Below, in pieces: positions 1 through 8,581 of a stretch of DNA of 38,633 bases. The stretch's first letter is position 1. The number at the start of each line of letters is the position of its first letter. Under the pieces are notes generated by a model. The model worked only from the letters and a program-made list of their open reading frames with translations, did no database searches and had not been told where the DNA came from. Source of the stretch: RGIG8709 sp045537065 (GTDB lineage Bacteria; Bacillota; Clostridia; Monoglobales; Monoglobaceae); assembly GCA_045537065.1 (NCBI GenBank), contig JAZSOT010000043.1:1-38633 (forward strand), in the 5' to 3' direction. The position numbers were made by a program, and so were the translations under genes.

Positions 1-1
1 T

Positions 2-160
2 CTTGTTGCAATACAGACCATTATAAATATTGCGGTTGTAACATCAACCATGCCTGTTACGGGTATGCCACTGCCGTTTTTCAGTTACGGCGGAACGGCA
101 CTTGCTGTTACTATGACGGAAATGGGTATAGTTCTTAATATATCAAGACATAGTGAATAA
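2..160 (+). CDS. FtsW/SpoVE-family glycosyltransferase, C-terminal end (partial)
   Basis: This is the last 52 codons of a gene that begins outside the window. The end carries the SEDS-family signature TGMPLPFFSYGGTAL followed by a hydrophobic segment and the terminal GIVLNISRHSE, close to the usual G-x-x-LNISR ending of FtsW and SpoVE. SEDS proteins are multi-pass membrane glycosyltransferases that polymerise lipid II at the division septum (FtsW) or the spore cortex (SpoVE). The next gene is murG, 24 bases downstream, which matches the spoVE-murG order of Bacillus and Clostridia. The visible part cannot separate FtsW from SpoVE. Confidence 0.85.
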   Translation, partial: LVAIQTIINIAVVTSTMPVTGMPLPFFSYGGTALAVTMTEMGIVLNISRHSE

Positions 161-184
161 AACTTTGTTTGGAGGCGGGATAAA

Positions 185-1291
185 TTGCGTCTTTTGCTGT
201 GTGGCGGAGGAACTGCAGGTCATATAAATCCGGCAGTTGCTGTTGCCGATATTGTTAAACAAAAGGAAGAAAAATGCGAAATACTGTTTGTGGGAACAGA
301 AGAGGGTATGGAAAAAAGCCTTATTCCCCTTAATGGCTATAATATAAAGTTTATAAAAATTCATGGGTTTAAGAGAAAAATTTCCACACATAATTTTAAG
401 GTTTTTATGGAACTTATAAAGGCCATAGAGGAGTCTAAAAAGATTATAAAGGACTTCGGACCTGATGTTGTTCTTGGAACGGGCGGATATGTAACAGGTC
501 CTGTGCTTTTTGCAGCGTCCCTTTTGAAAATCCCTTGTATGGTCCACGAATCAAATGCATATCCCGGAGTAACGGTGAGACTTTTGTCAAATAGGGTTGA
601 TATAGTTGCCCTTGCTATGAGGGAAGCGGAAAAATTCTTGAAAAGACCTAAAAGAGTAGAAATAACGGGAAATCCCATAAGACCGTCTATTCTTAATATA
701 ACAAGGGAAGAAGCAAGAGAAAAGCTGAAACTTGGAGATAAGAAAACGGTTTTAATTTTTGGAGGAAGTCTTGGGGCTGAACATTTTAATGATGTGGTGT
801 GTGATTATATCTCAAGTGAAGTCAAAGAGAATAGAATAAATTTCATTATGGCATCAGGGAAAAATAATCAGTATCAAAGGCTGATAGAAAGATTTAATTC
901 AAATGGAATTAATCCATGTGACTATGAAAATTTGAGAGTATCGGAATATATTTTTGACATTGAATATGCCATGAATGGTGCCGATATGATAATTGCCCGT
1001 TCAGGAAGTTCAGTTTCCGAAATGCTGGCTGCAGGAAAACCTGCTATCTTAATTCCGTCACCTAATGTTGCGGGAAATCATCAGGAGCATAATGCGAGAG
1101 CCGTGGAGAAAGCCGGTGCTGCGGTTGTTATTTGTGAGGATAGACTAAATAAAAATTCTCTCAAAACTGCGGCAGAGAGCATTTTGTTTGATAATACAAA
1201 TCTAAAAAAAATGTCGGCTGCGGCAGAAAAGGCAGCAATTACCGATGCGGCAGAGAGGCTTTATGCCCTTTTGAATGAGATAAAAAAATAG
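185..1291 (+). CDS. murG: UDP-GlcNAc:lipid I N-acetylglucosaminyltransferase MurG
   Basis: MurG transfers GlcNAc from UDP-GlcNAc to lipid I on the inner face of the membrane, making lipid II for peptidoglycan synthesis. The 368-residue protein has the GT28 N-terminal loop GGGTAGH (residues 7-13) with the following INPAVAVAD. The C-terminal UDP-GlcNAc site shows GSSVSEMLAAGKPAILIPSP and a downstream NHQEHNA, about residues 274-305. Length is normal for the family. The start is a TTG at 185, set by GGAGGCGG at 171-178; no ATG fits. It ends with TAG, and the gap to murA is 77 bases. Confidence 0.97.
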   Translation: MRLLLCGGGTAGHINPAVAVADIVKQKEEKCEILFVGTEEGMEKSLIPLNGYNIKFIKIHGFKRKISTHNFKVFMELIKAIEESKKIIKDFGPDVVLGTGGYVTGPVLFAASLLKIPCMVHESNAYPGVTVRLLSNRVDIVALAMREAEKFLKRPKRVEITGNPIRPSILNITREEAREKLKLGDKKTVLIFGGSLGAEHFNDVVCDYISSEVKENRINFIMASGKNNQYQRLIERFNSNGINPCDYENLRVSEYIFDIEYAMNGADMIIARSGSSVSEMLAAGKPAILIPSPNVAGNHQEHNARAVEKAGAAVVICEDRLNKNSLKTAAESILFDNTNLKKMSAAAEKAAITDAAERLYALLNEIKK

Positions 1292-1368
1292 CTTTTTTAT
1301 AAAAGAACACTTTTTTATATTCGGCATAATATGTAATGCAGAATAGTTTTTAAGGGAGGTGTTCTTTT

Positions 1369-2631
1369 GTGGGTTTATTGGAAATAAAGGGAGACAGGAG
1401 GCTTTGTGGGAAAACTTGTATTCACGGAGCGAAAAATGCAGTTCTCCCTATTCTTGCTGCAACAATAGTTGCAGACGGAAACTTTGTTATACATAATTGC
1501 CCCGACCTTAGTGATGTGAGGGTTGGTTTTAAAATTCTTGAAAGTCTGGGGGCAAAATGCTCATATAACAAAAAAGAAAGCACGGGTTATATAAACTCTG
1601 ATAATATTTCAGGGTATGAAATTTCAGAAAGCCTTATGTGCGAAATGCGTTCCTCGGTTATGTTTCTCGGGGCGATTTTATCAAGATGCAAAAAGGCAAA
1701 AATAACCTATCCGGGCGGATGTGAGCTTGGGCCGAGACCTATTGATTTGCATCTTAAGGCGTTTCGTCAGCTTGGCGTGAAAATCGAAGAATATAACGGG
1801 TTTATTCATTGTGAAATTGAAAAAGTGAAACCTGCAAATATAAATCTGCAAATTCCAAGTGTTGGTGCAACGGAGAATATAATGCTTCTTTGTGCTGTAT
1901 CAGAGGGCGAAACTGTTATAGAAAATGCTGCTTGCGAGCCTGAGGTTGAGGATTTACAAAATTTTCTGTGCAGTATGGGTGCTGATATAAAAGGCGGAGG
2001 AACCTCAAGAATAGTTATAAACGGTGTAAAAAAGCTTCACGGAACGGAATATGATATTATTCCCGACAGAATTGTTGCATCAACTTATATATGTGCTGCG
2101 GCTTGTTGCGGAGGGGATATTCTTCTTGATAATGTTTGTATGGAGCATATAAGTCAGCAGATTTCTATGCTTTGCGATGCAGGGTGCGATATTAAGTGTG
2201 TTGGAAGTTCACTAAGAATAAGAGTGAAAGAAAGACTGAATGCCTTAAAACTTATAAAAACATCCCCGTATCCCGGCTTTCCAACAGATGCACAGGCGGT
2301 CTTTATGTCTGCTATGACAACAGCAGAGGGAACAACCGTTTTTGTGGAGAATATTTTTGAAAGCAGATTTAAGCATATATCAGAGCTTACCAAAATGGGG
2401 GCTGATATAACTGCAGAGGGAAGAGTTGCTGTTGTTAGAGGCTGTGACTTCCTTCAGGGAGCAAGGGTGTGTGCAAGTGACCTTAGAGGAGGGGCGGCTT
2501 TGGTTGTTGCAGGGCTTTCTGCCTTTGATAAAACCATTATAAGCCAGGTCTCTCATATTGACAGAGGATATGAATCAATCGAAAGAGATTTTTCTGCATT
2601 AGGTGCAGATATAAAAAGGAAAAAACTATAA
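1369..2631 (+). CDS. murA: UDP-N-acetylglucosamine 1-carboxyvinyltransferase MurA
   Basis: MurA catalyses the first committed step of peptidoglycan synthesis, adding enolpyruvate from phosphoenolpyruvate to UDP-GlcNAc. The 420-residue sequence has the K22-N23 pair in HGAKNAVLPILAAT, and the catalytic loop GGCELGPRPIDLH with the active-site cysteine at about residue 118, so a Cys-type, fosfomycin-sensitive enzyme is expected from family knowledge. The start is GTG at 1369, with a good AAGGGAGGTG site just upstream. The position between murG and divIB is where Bacillus subtilis carries murA/murB in its division cluster. A long hairpin overlaps the stop codon. Confidence 0.97.
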   Translation: MGLLEIKGDRRLCGKTCIHGAKNAVLPILAATIVADGNFVIHNCPDLSDVRVGFKILESLGAKCSYNKKESTGYINSDNISGYEISESLMCEMRSSVMFLGAILSRCKKAKITYPGGCELGPRPIDLHLKAFRQLGVKIEEYNGFIHCEIEKVKPANINLQIPSVGATENIMLLCAVSEGETVIENAACEPEVEDLQNFLCSMGADIKGGGTSRIVINGVKKLHGTEYDIIPDRIVASTYICAAACCGGDILLDNVCMEHISQQISMLCDAGCDIKCVGSSLRIRVKERLNALKLIKTSPYPGFPTDAQAVFMSAMTTAEGTTVFVENIFESRFKHISELTKMGADITAEGRVAVVRGCDFLQGARVCASDLRGGAALVVAGLSAFDKTIISQVSHIDRGYESIERDFSALGADIKRKKL

Positions 2632-2659
2632 ATAAAAGGTGATTTTCACCTTTTATTTA
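2629..2659 (+). terminator. Hairpin over the murA stop codon, possible attenuator
   Basis: A perfect 14-bp inverted repeat (TAAATAAAAGGTGA, loop TTT, TCACCTTTTATTTA) begins at the murA stop codon and ends just before the ribosome binding site of the next gene. The arm itself ends in U-rich sequence, but no clean U tract follows. It may be a partial terminator or an RNA-processing or stability element inside the cluster rather than a full stop. Confidence 0.5.
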
Positions 2660-2679
2660 AAAGGAAGGACAAGCTGTTT

Positions 2680-3621
2680 ATGAAGAAAAAGAAAAGAATA
2701 CGCCTGAAAATCAGAATAAAAAGAAAAAACAACATAAAAAGCGTTCCGCTTGAATTAAACAGCATTGAAAAAAGAAAGCTTGAACTTAAAAAAACAAGAA
2801 GAAATCAGAGAATAAAAAGAAAGCTTATTATTTTTTCAGCCTTTGCCATTGCTTTAGGTGTGACCGTGATTATATTCAAAGCACCTTTTTTTAATATAAA
2901 AGAGGTTGTGTGTGTGGGACAGGAAAGACTTTCAGAAGAAGAAATCTTAAAATATGCAAAGGTTGTAAAAGGAGAAAATGTGTTTATAACTAGCCTTAAG
3001 GATGTGAAAACAAGGCTTTCTAAAATTCCATATGTGAAAGAATCAAATGCAAGAAGAATTTTTCCCGACAAGATAAAACTGTGGGTTAGAGAATGTCAAC
3101 CCTCTTTTGTAACAAAAAGCCAAGGGAAGTTCATAGTTTGCGACACGGATGCAAAGGTTCTTGAAATTGTTCCTGAAAATGCGGAAAATTTATGTGAAAT
3201 AACTTTTCCGAAAAGCTTCTCTCAGGAGGCCGGAAAACAGCTTATACCAAATGACAGTGCTGAAAATATTAAGTTTCTCGAAATAATAAAAACAATGGGA
3301 GAGTTAAATCTTATAAATTATACAACAACTATTGACTTTACGGATATTTCAGATATAATAATATTGTACGACGGAAGGCTTAGGATAAAGCTTGGAAACA
3401 CAACAGATGTGTCGTATAAACTGAAGTTTATAAAAGAAGTTATTGACAAAAATATTTCATCACATGAAAGAGCGACTATAGATTACACAGGAGAGACTCT
3501 GTTTGTGGGTCAGTTTGAGGATGATGAGCTTCAAATTGAAGAGGCAGAGAGTGATGAGACAGAAAATAAGGAAGAAGAGATAGTCTCAGAGGTTAAAGAA
3601 GAGGAGACGTCTCAAGAGTAG
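2680..3621 (+). CDS. divIB: Cell division protein FtsQ/DivIB
   Basis: FtsQ/DivIB is a bitopic membrane protein of the divisome that links FtsL and DivIC to septal wall synthesis. The 313-residue protein has a very basic cytoplasmic N-terminus (about residues 1-47, rich in Lys and Arg), one membrane span (about 48-67, LIIFSAFAIALGVTVIIF), then a POTRA domain starting at FFNIKEVVCVGQERLSEEEI and a beta domain. The last 40 or so residues are strongly acidic (EEAESDETENKEEE...). Position after murA matches the Bacillus order. The family assignment rests on domain order and location, because sequence conservation in this family is low. Confidence 0.88.
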   Translation: MKKKKRIRLKIRIKRKNNIKSVPLELNSIEKRKLELKKTRRNQRIKRKLIIFSAFAIALGVTVIIFKAPFFNIKEVVCVGQERLSEEEILKYAKVVKGENVFITSLKDVKTRLSKIPYVKESNARRIFPDKIKLWVRECQPSFVTKSQGKFIVCDTDAKVLEIVPENAENLCEITFPKSFSQEAGKQLIPNDSAENIKFLEIIKTMGELNLINYTTTIDFTDISDIIILYDGRLRIKLGNTTDVSYKLKFIKEVIDKNISSHERATIDYTGETLFVGQFEDDELQIEEAESDETENKEEEIVSEVKEEETSQE

Positions 3622-3641
3622 GAAAGGATAGTTAGATTTTA

Positions 3642-4391
3642 ATGAACAGAAAAAAACTGAGATTTCAACTGCCTGTATCAATTGTTGTTTTTGTTCTGGT
3701 TTTCGGGATAACCTGGCAGATAAAAGGGGTTAAGAAAAACAGTGCAGTTGATGGGCAGATTTCAACAAGAATAGAAACCCTGCAGAACGACTATAGAAAA
3801 GAGCTTGAAAAAAATGAAGCTCTTCTTCAACAGATTGTTGAGCTTCAGGGGGATATTTCAAAATACAGAGATCAGGTTTCTCAAAGCGGTGGTGCAACTG
3901 ATATTTTAAAAACCGAGCTAAACCGTGCGGAAATGGTTGCAGGGCTAACAGATGTTGAGGGAAGCGGCATAACTGTCACTTTAAAGGATGGGTCATCAAA
4001 TCAGGCAACAGGAACGATTGTTTATGATGATAATTATGGAATTGTTCACGATTCTTATGTGCTTATGTTTTTAAATGAACTGAGGGCAGCAGGGGCAGAG
4101 GCTCTTTCTATCAATGATGAAAGAATCCTTGCAACAAGTGAAATAAGATGTGCGGGCCCAACCATAAGTATAAACAACACAAAAAAAGCAGCTCCTTTTG
4201 AAATAAAGGCAATAGGGGACCCTGATACTTTAGAGAATGCACTTAAAATGCCTGGCGGTGCAGTTGACCAGATGAAATTCTATGGGATTGATATAACAAT
4301 CAAACGTTCAAATAAGCTCGTTGTAAAGAAATACACAGGCTCAAGCACATATAAATATGCTAAACCCGTAGTGAAAAAGGAGGGTGAATAA
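3642..4391 (+). CDS. DUF881 family protein (YlxW/YlxX-like)
   Basis: This 249-residue protein has one N-terminal membrane anchor (about residues 9-26, QLPVSIVVFVLVFGITW), a coiled-coil segment (about 40-80, rich in Glu, Leu and Gln), and a C-terminal DUF881 domain. The domain is recognisable by LTDVEGSGITVTLKDG, the VHDSYVLMFLNELRAAGAEALSINDERI segment, and a final PFEIKAIGDPDTLENAL. DUF881 genes sit next to divIB and sbp in Bacillus and Clostridia division clusters, but no biochemical role is established. It overlaps the next start by one base (TAATG), so the two are probably translationally coupled. Confidence 0.88.
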   Translation: MNRKKLRFQLPVSIVVFVLVFGITWQIKGVKKNSAVDGQISTRIETLQNDYRKELEKNEALLQQIVELQGDISKYRDQVSQSGGATDILKTELNRAEMVAGLTDVEGSGITVTLKDGSSNQATGTIVYDDNYGIVHDSYVLMFLNELRAAGAEALSINDERILATSEIRCAGPTISINNTKKAAPFEIKAIGDPDTLENALKMPGGAVDQMKFYGIDITIKRSNKLVVKKYTGSSTYKYAKPVVKKEGE

Positions 4392-4855
4392 TGCTTTTTG
4401 CAGTTGCGGTTGTACTTGGTATTATTTTCGGACTTATCATTCCGTATAACTTAACATCAGATACCCTTCCATATGTTGCAGTTGCAATTATTGCAGCCCT
4501 TGATTCGGTTTTTGGCGGTATTGTGGCGAATTTCAGCAAAAGATTTTCCATATATGTTTTTATGACAGGACTTATCTCCAACGCAATTCTTGCGGTTATT
4601 CTTACATATGTGGGAAATATTCTTGGAATAAACCTGTCTTTTGCGGTTATTATCGTGTTTGGTGTAAGACTCTTTAATAATCTTGCCAATATTAGAAGAG
4701 CGACTATAGACAGATATGTTCTTGAAAAGGTTAAATTCAGGACAAACACCGATTATATCGGGATAGAGGCAGGCAAAGAAATACCTGAGACAGAAATTGA
4801 TGTTGAGGAAGAAGAGGAAAAAAATATAGAAGAAACAGAGGAAAATTCTGACTAA
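4391..4855 (+). CDS. sbp: Small basic protein family (Sbp, DUF1290), with acidic tail
   Basis: The protein is 154 residues with three or four hydrophobic segments and the DUF1290 core: AALDSVFGGIVANF near residue 35, then FGVRLFNNLANIRRATID near residue 97. Sbp is a membrane protein of unknown function found beside the division genes. The family is usually about 110-120 residues. Here an extra C-terminal segment of about 30 residues is nearly all Glu and Asp (EIDVEEEEEKNIEETEEN), resembling the acidic tail on the DivIB of the same cluster. ftsZ follows directly, whereas ftsA would be expected next in Bacillus. Confidence 0.88.
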   Translation: MLFAVAVVLGIIFGLIIPYNLTSDTLPYVAVAIIAALDSVFGGIVANFSKRFSIYVFMTGLISNAILAVILTYVGNILGINLSFAVIIVFGVRLFNNLANIRRATIDRYVLEKVKFRTNTDYIGIEAGKEIPETEIDVEEEEEKNIEETEENSD

Positions 4856-4909
4856 GGTCAAAAAAAGAATAAAAATGTAACAATTTTGTAATATTTTTTG
4901 AAATAACTA

Positions 4910-4937
4910 TTTACAAATTTAAAATTTTTGATATAAT
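4910..4937 (+). promoter_or_regulatory. Predicted ftsZ promoter
   Basis: TTTACA (4910-4915) and TATAAT (4932-4937) are separated by 16 bases, and a second TATAAT lies at 4938-4943. The leader to the TTG start is about 65 bases. This gives ftsZ its own promoter apart from the upstream cluster. Confidence 0.6.
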
Positions 4938-5011
4938 TATAATGTAGGTATATAATTAGGCTATTAATAAGTTGATGTTATATAAATTGTGTAACAGAGG
5001 AGGAGAATATT

Positions 5012-6187
5012 TTGTTTGAATTTGAAACAGAAGCTACAAGCCCTGCGGTTATAAAAGTCGTGGGTGTTGGTGGTGCAGGAAACAATGCAGTTAACAGAAT
5101 GATTGAAGCAGAGGTTAAGTGTGTAGATTTTATTGCTATAAATACAGACAGACAGGATTTAACCCTGTCAAAAGCAACACAGAAAATTCAGATAGGTGCA
5201 AAGCTCACAAAGGGTCTTGGTGCAGGTGCAGTTCCGGAAATCGGAGCTAAAGCTGCAGAAGAGAGCAGGGATGAAATTGCTCAGTATCTTCAGGATGCGG
5301 ATATGGTATTCGTAACTGCAGGTATGGGCGGCGGAACAGGAACAGGTGCTGCTCCTATCGTTGCAGAAATTGCAAAAGAAATGGGCATTTTAACTGTTGG
5401 TATCGTAACAAAACCATTCTGGTTTGAAGGAGCAACAAGAGCGAAAAATGCAAAGATTGGTATAGAAAATCTTAAGAATGCAGTTGACACACTAGTTGTT
5501 ATTCCAAACGACAAGCTTCTTGCAATTGCAGAAAATAAGACTCCTATAACAGAGTCATTTAAGGCTGCAGACGATGTTTTAAGACAGGGTGTTCAGGGTA
5601 TATCAGACCTTATTTCAAGACCTGGTCTTATTAGTCTTGACTTTGCGGACATTAAAACGATTATGAAAAACACAGGCTATGCTCATATGGGTATTGGCAA
5701 AGCAACAGGAGAAAACAGAGCTGCAGATGCTGCAACAAAGGCTATTAACAGCCCGCTTCTTGAAACAAGCATCGCAGGTGCAAAGGGTGTTATTCTTAAC
5801 ATCACCGGCGGTTCTGACCTTGGAATTCTTGAAATTCAGACAGCTTCCGAGCTTATCACAAATGCAGCAGATTCCGATGCAAATATCATTATTGGTGCAA
5901 TTATAGATGAAACATTAGGAGACGAAATTCAGGTAACTGTTATTGCAACAGGCTTTGAAGGCGGAGCTCCGGAAATCAAGTCACTTTTCGGAGGTGAAAA
6001 GAAAACCGGTTTTTTTTCGGCACTGAACAAAGAGACTGAAAAAAAAGAGGATAGCTTCAAGTCAATTATAAAAGAAGAGGCAGAAGCAAAGCCTGAGCTA
6101 CAAGAAAAAAACACAGGCATTTTCAGTAACTTTGGCGAAGACGATGGAATAGATGTTCCGGTTTTTCTTCGTAAGAATCAAGATTAG
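5012..6187 (+). CDS. ftsZ: Cell division GTPase FtsZ
   Basis: FtsZ is the tubulin-like GTPase that forms the division ring at midcell. The 391-residue protein has the N-terminal nucleotide site (GVGGAGNNAVNRM, about residues 18-30) and the tubulin signature GMGGGTGTGAAP (about 104-115). The T7-loop region lies at LDFADIKTIM. A variable linker rich in Lys and Glu leads to the conserved C-terminal peptide DVPVFLRK, the docking site for FtsA or SepF. The start is TTG at 5012, fixed by GAGGAGGAG about seven bases upstream. The gene ends with TAG and is followed by a clear terminator. Confidence 0.98.
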   Translation: MFEFETEATSPAVIKVVGVGGAGNNAVNRMIEAEVKCVDFIAINTDRQDLTLSKATQKIQIGAKLTKGLGAGAVPEIGAKAAEESRDEIAQYLQDADMVFVTAGMGGGTGTGAAPIVAEIAKEMGILTVGIVTKPFWFEGATRAKNAKIGIENLKNAVDTLVVIPNDKLLAIAENKTPITESFKAADDVLRQGVQGISDLISRPGLISLDFADIKTIMKNTGYAHMGIGKATGENRAADAATKAINSPLLETSIAGAKGVILNITGGSDLGILEIQTASELITNAADSDANIIIGAIIDETLGDEIQVTVIATGFEGGAPEIKSLFGGEKKTGFFSALNKETEKKEDSFKSIIKEEAEAKPELQEKNTGIFSNFGEDDGIDVPVFLRKNQD

Positions 6188-6215
6188 TTATGTTTCATAC
6201 ATAAAGAAAATTTAT

Positions 6216-6246
6216 AAAACCGCTGGATCTTTTCAGCGGTTTTTTC
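6216..6246 (+). terminator. Rho-independent terminator of ftsZ
   Basis: The arms AAAACCGCTG and CAGCGGTTTT (10 bp, loop GATCTTTT) end in a run of T residues. It closes the division cluster. Confidence 0.9.
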
Positions 6247-6315
6247 ATTTGCAATTATAATAGATAATTTTTGAGGTTATAGTTTCAATGGTTTTTACAT
6301 AAGTGTATGTTTTTC

Positions 6316-6344
6316 TTGCATTATTAATAAAAATATGATAAAAT
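6316..6344 (+). promoter_or_regulatory. Predicted promoter of polysaccharide operon
   Basis: TTGCAT (6316-6321) and TAAAAT (6339-6344) are spaced 17 bases apart, 43 bases ahead of the first gene. No other promoter or terminator is evident before 11195. Confidence 0.5.
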
Positions 6345-6386
6345 TATATTAGGCTTTGTGTAATTAATCATAAGTGAGGGATAGTA

Positions 6387-7397
6387 ATGAGTCAGATTTC
6401 AGTTATAATTCCGGTATATAATGCTGAAAAAACATTGACTAGATGTTTAGACAGCATAATGAAACAGACGTTTGATGATTTTGAAGCAATATTGATTAAT
6501 GACGGTTCAAAAGATAAGAGTGAAGAAATCTGTAGTAAATATTGCGAAAAGGATAACAGATTCCGGCTCATAAGTCAGGAAAACGCAGGACCATCCAAGG
6601 CTAGAAACAGAGGGATAGATGAAGCTGTTTCCAAATATCTTGCGTTTGTGGATACGGATGACTATATAGAACCTGATATGCTGGAAAACCTATTTAATGC
6701 AGCTGAAGAATCTATGGCGGAACTCACTGTGTGTGGATATTATAACGAGAAGGAAAATGGCAGTAAGAACATACATTCATTCAAATATGCACCGGGTGTT
6801 TATAAGGGAGAAGAACTTAAAAAGATTGTGATGGAAGCTATAGATATGGGGGTAAACGGCAATATACCGCCGTACTCTTGTATAAGATTTGTAAAAAAAG
6901 AGTGTATGGAAAATCCCAGAATTAGATTTAACACAGACATATATCGTAGTGAGGATTATCTAATATGGAACATATTGTTTTCAAAAATAAGTTGTTTATG
7001 TCTTATAACAGATAAGCCTCTTTATCATTATATCGAAAATGAATCTTCCATAACTCATCGTTATATAAAGAATTACTGGGATATGTCAAAAATAATATAT
7101 AATGAATTGGAGAAAATATATCCCTCAGATAAAGATGTTAAGGAACATCTGGATATTATGCTTATGCGTAGAGCTTGTTTATCTTTAAGTATTGCATGTC
7201 GGTCCGCGGAAAGAAAAATATTTTACGAAGATGTGAAAAAAGTTTTGTCTGACAAAGTTTTACACGGGGTAATAAAGGCAATTCCTTTTAAAATAGGAGT
7301 AAAAAGAGAAAGAATTAGATATATTCTCTTTAAGTTTCGCCTGTATTTTATAATATGGTTGATATTCGGATTAAGGCATGCAAAGATGCATAAATAA
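6387..7397 (+). CDS. Glycosyltransferase family 2
   Basis: This 336-residue GT-A-fold transferase starts with the classic ISVIIPVYNAEKTLTRCLDSIMKQT and continues to LINDGSKDKSEEIC. The metal-binding DxD-type motif is VDTDDYIEPDML at about residues 91-102. Such enzymes add a sugar from a nucleotide-sugar donor to a lipid-linked or polymeric acceptor at the cytoplasmic face. The C-terminal part is predicted helical, with one hydrophobic patch (FRLYFIIWLIFGL) near the end that may help membrane association. It is the first gene of a four-gene operon for a surface polysaccharide. Donor and acceptor cannot be read from the sequence. Confidence 0.93.
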   Translation: MSQISVIIPVYNAEKTLTRCLDSIMKQTFDDFEAILINDGSKDKSEEICSKYCEKDNRFRLISQENAGPSKARNRGIDEAVSKYLAFVDTDDYIEPDMLENLFNAAEESMAELTVCGYYNEKENGSKNIHSFKYAPGVYKGEELKKIVMEAIDMGVNGNIPPYSCIRFVKKECMENPRIRFNTDIYRSEDYLIWNILFSKISCLCLITDKPLYHYIENESSITHRYIKNYWDMSKIIYNELEKIYPSDKDVKEHLDIMLMRRACLSLSIACRSAERKIFYEDVKKVLSDKVLHGVIKAIPFKIGVKRERIRYILFKFRLYFIIWLIFGLRHAKMHK

Positions 7398-7422
7398 TTA
7401 TGTTTTATGGAGTGGGGATTAA

Positions 7423-8562
7423 ATGAAGACAGGAATTATAACTTTTCATTTTGCACATAATCAGGGAGCGGTTTTGCAGTGTTATGCATTGCAGAAAGCC
7501 CTTGGTGAAATGGGGCATGAGGCAAGTGTCATTAATTATTGTCCGGTATATCATACAGTGCGTTATTCTGCAATAAGAAACCCTTTTTTGATGGCAAAGC
7601 AGAGCTATAATAAAATGAAAAACAGAAAAATTACTGTCCGTATATATAATATGGCAAGAAACTTTGCCAAAGGAATTTATATTAATATAAAGAAAACATA
7701 TGTTTTGAGAGAAGAAAATTTTTCGCGTTTTATAAATAAAAATCTTAATTTATCAGATAAGTATAAAACACTGGATGCTCTTCGCAAAAATCCGCCGAAA
7801 TATGATGCATATGTATCAGGAAGTGACCAGTTATGGAATCCCGAGCTGATGGACGGGGCCTTTGACCCTGCATATTTTCTGGATTTCGGAGCTGGGGATA
7901 TAAGGAAAATTACATACGCTGTAAGTTTAAAAGAAAGCTATACAAATGATGAAAAAAAGGTTATGAAAAAGCTTTGCGAAAATCTCGATGCTGTGTCTAT
8001 TCGTGAGGAAAATGCCACAGCTGATGAGGTGTTAAATGGTGATTATACTGTGTGTATTGACCCCACATTACTTTTTGGTATGGAGGATTATGAAGAGGTG
8101 ATATCCGAAAAGACAGAAGATAAGCCTTATATTTTTGTCTATGGGTTTCAAACTTCTGATGAAATTATTGAAGCGGTAAACAAGATTTCACAAGAACTGG
8201 GGGTTCGGGTAATTAATGGTTCTCCTGACAGAATTAATATAAAAGGGGTGGAAAAGGTATATAACTATGGCCCCGATGAATTTTTGAGTTATATAAAGAA
8301 CGCAGAGGTTGTTATAACAAATTCTTTTCACGGAACAGCATTTTCTTTAATATTTAAAAAGAAATTTGTTACAATATCACACACCACAAGAGGAAAACGT
8401 ATGATTGAACTTCTTGGAAAACTGGGATTATCTGACAGAATATGGGGAAATTCGGAATGTGACTGGAATAAGGATATAGATTATGCTGAAGCAGGGAAAA
8501 AGCTTGAGGAATTAAAGGCTGAGGCATTTGATTATCTTAAGAAAAACTTAGATACAGTATAA
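7423..8562 (+). CDS. Polysaccharide pyruvyl transferase family protein
   Basis: The 379-residue protein belongs to the PS_pyruv_trans family. It opens with TGIITFHFAHNQGAVLQCYALQKAL, has YVSGSDQLWNPELMDG around residues 127-142, and the C-terminal TNSFHGTAFSLIFKKKFVTI near 298-317. Family members transfer pyruvate from phosphoenolpyruvate to sugars as ketals, though this subfamily, found next to FrhB-type proteins in capsule clusters, is little characterised. It lies 25 bases after the GT2 gene and 19 bases before the Fe-S protein gene, consistent with one transcript. Confidence 0.88.
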   Translation: MKTGIITFHFAHNQGAVLQCYALQKALGEMGHEASVINYCPVYHTVRYSAIRNPFLMAKQSYNKMKNRKITVRIYNMARNFAKGIYINIKKTYVLREENFSRFINKNLNLSDKYKTLDALRKNPPKYDAYVSGSDQLWNPELMDGAFDPAYFLDFGAGDIRKITYAVSLKESYTNDEKKVMKKLCENLDAVSIREENATADEVLNGDYTVCIDPTLLFGMEDYEEVISEKTEDKPYIFVYGFQTSDEIIEAVNKISQELGVRVINGSPDRINIKGVEKVYNYGPDEFLSYIKNAEVVITNSFHGTAFSLIFKKKFVTISHTTRGKRMIELLGKLGLSDRIWGNSECDWNKDIDYAEAGKKLEELKAEAFDYLKKNLDTV

Positions 8563-8581
8563 ATGTATGGAGGGATAATAT

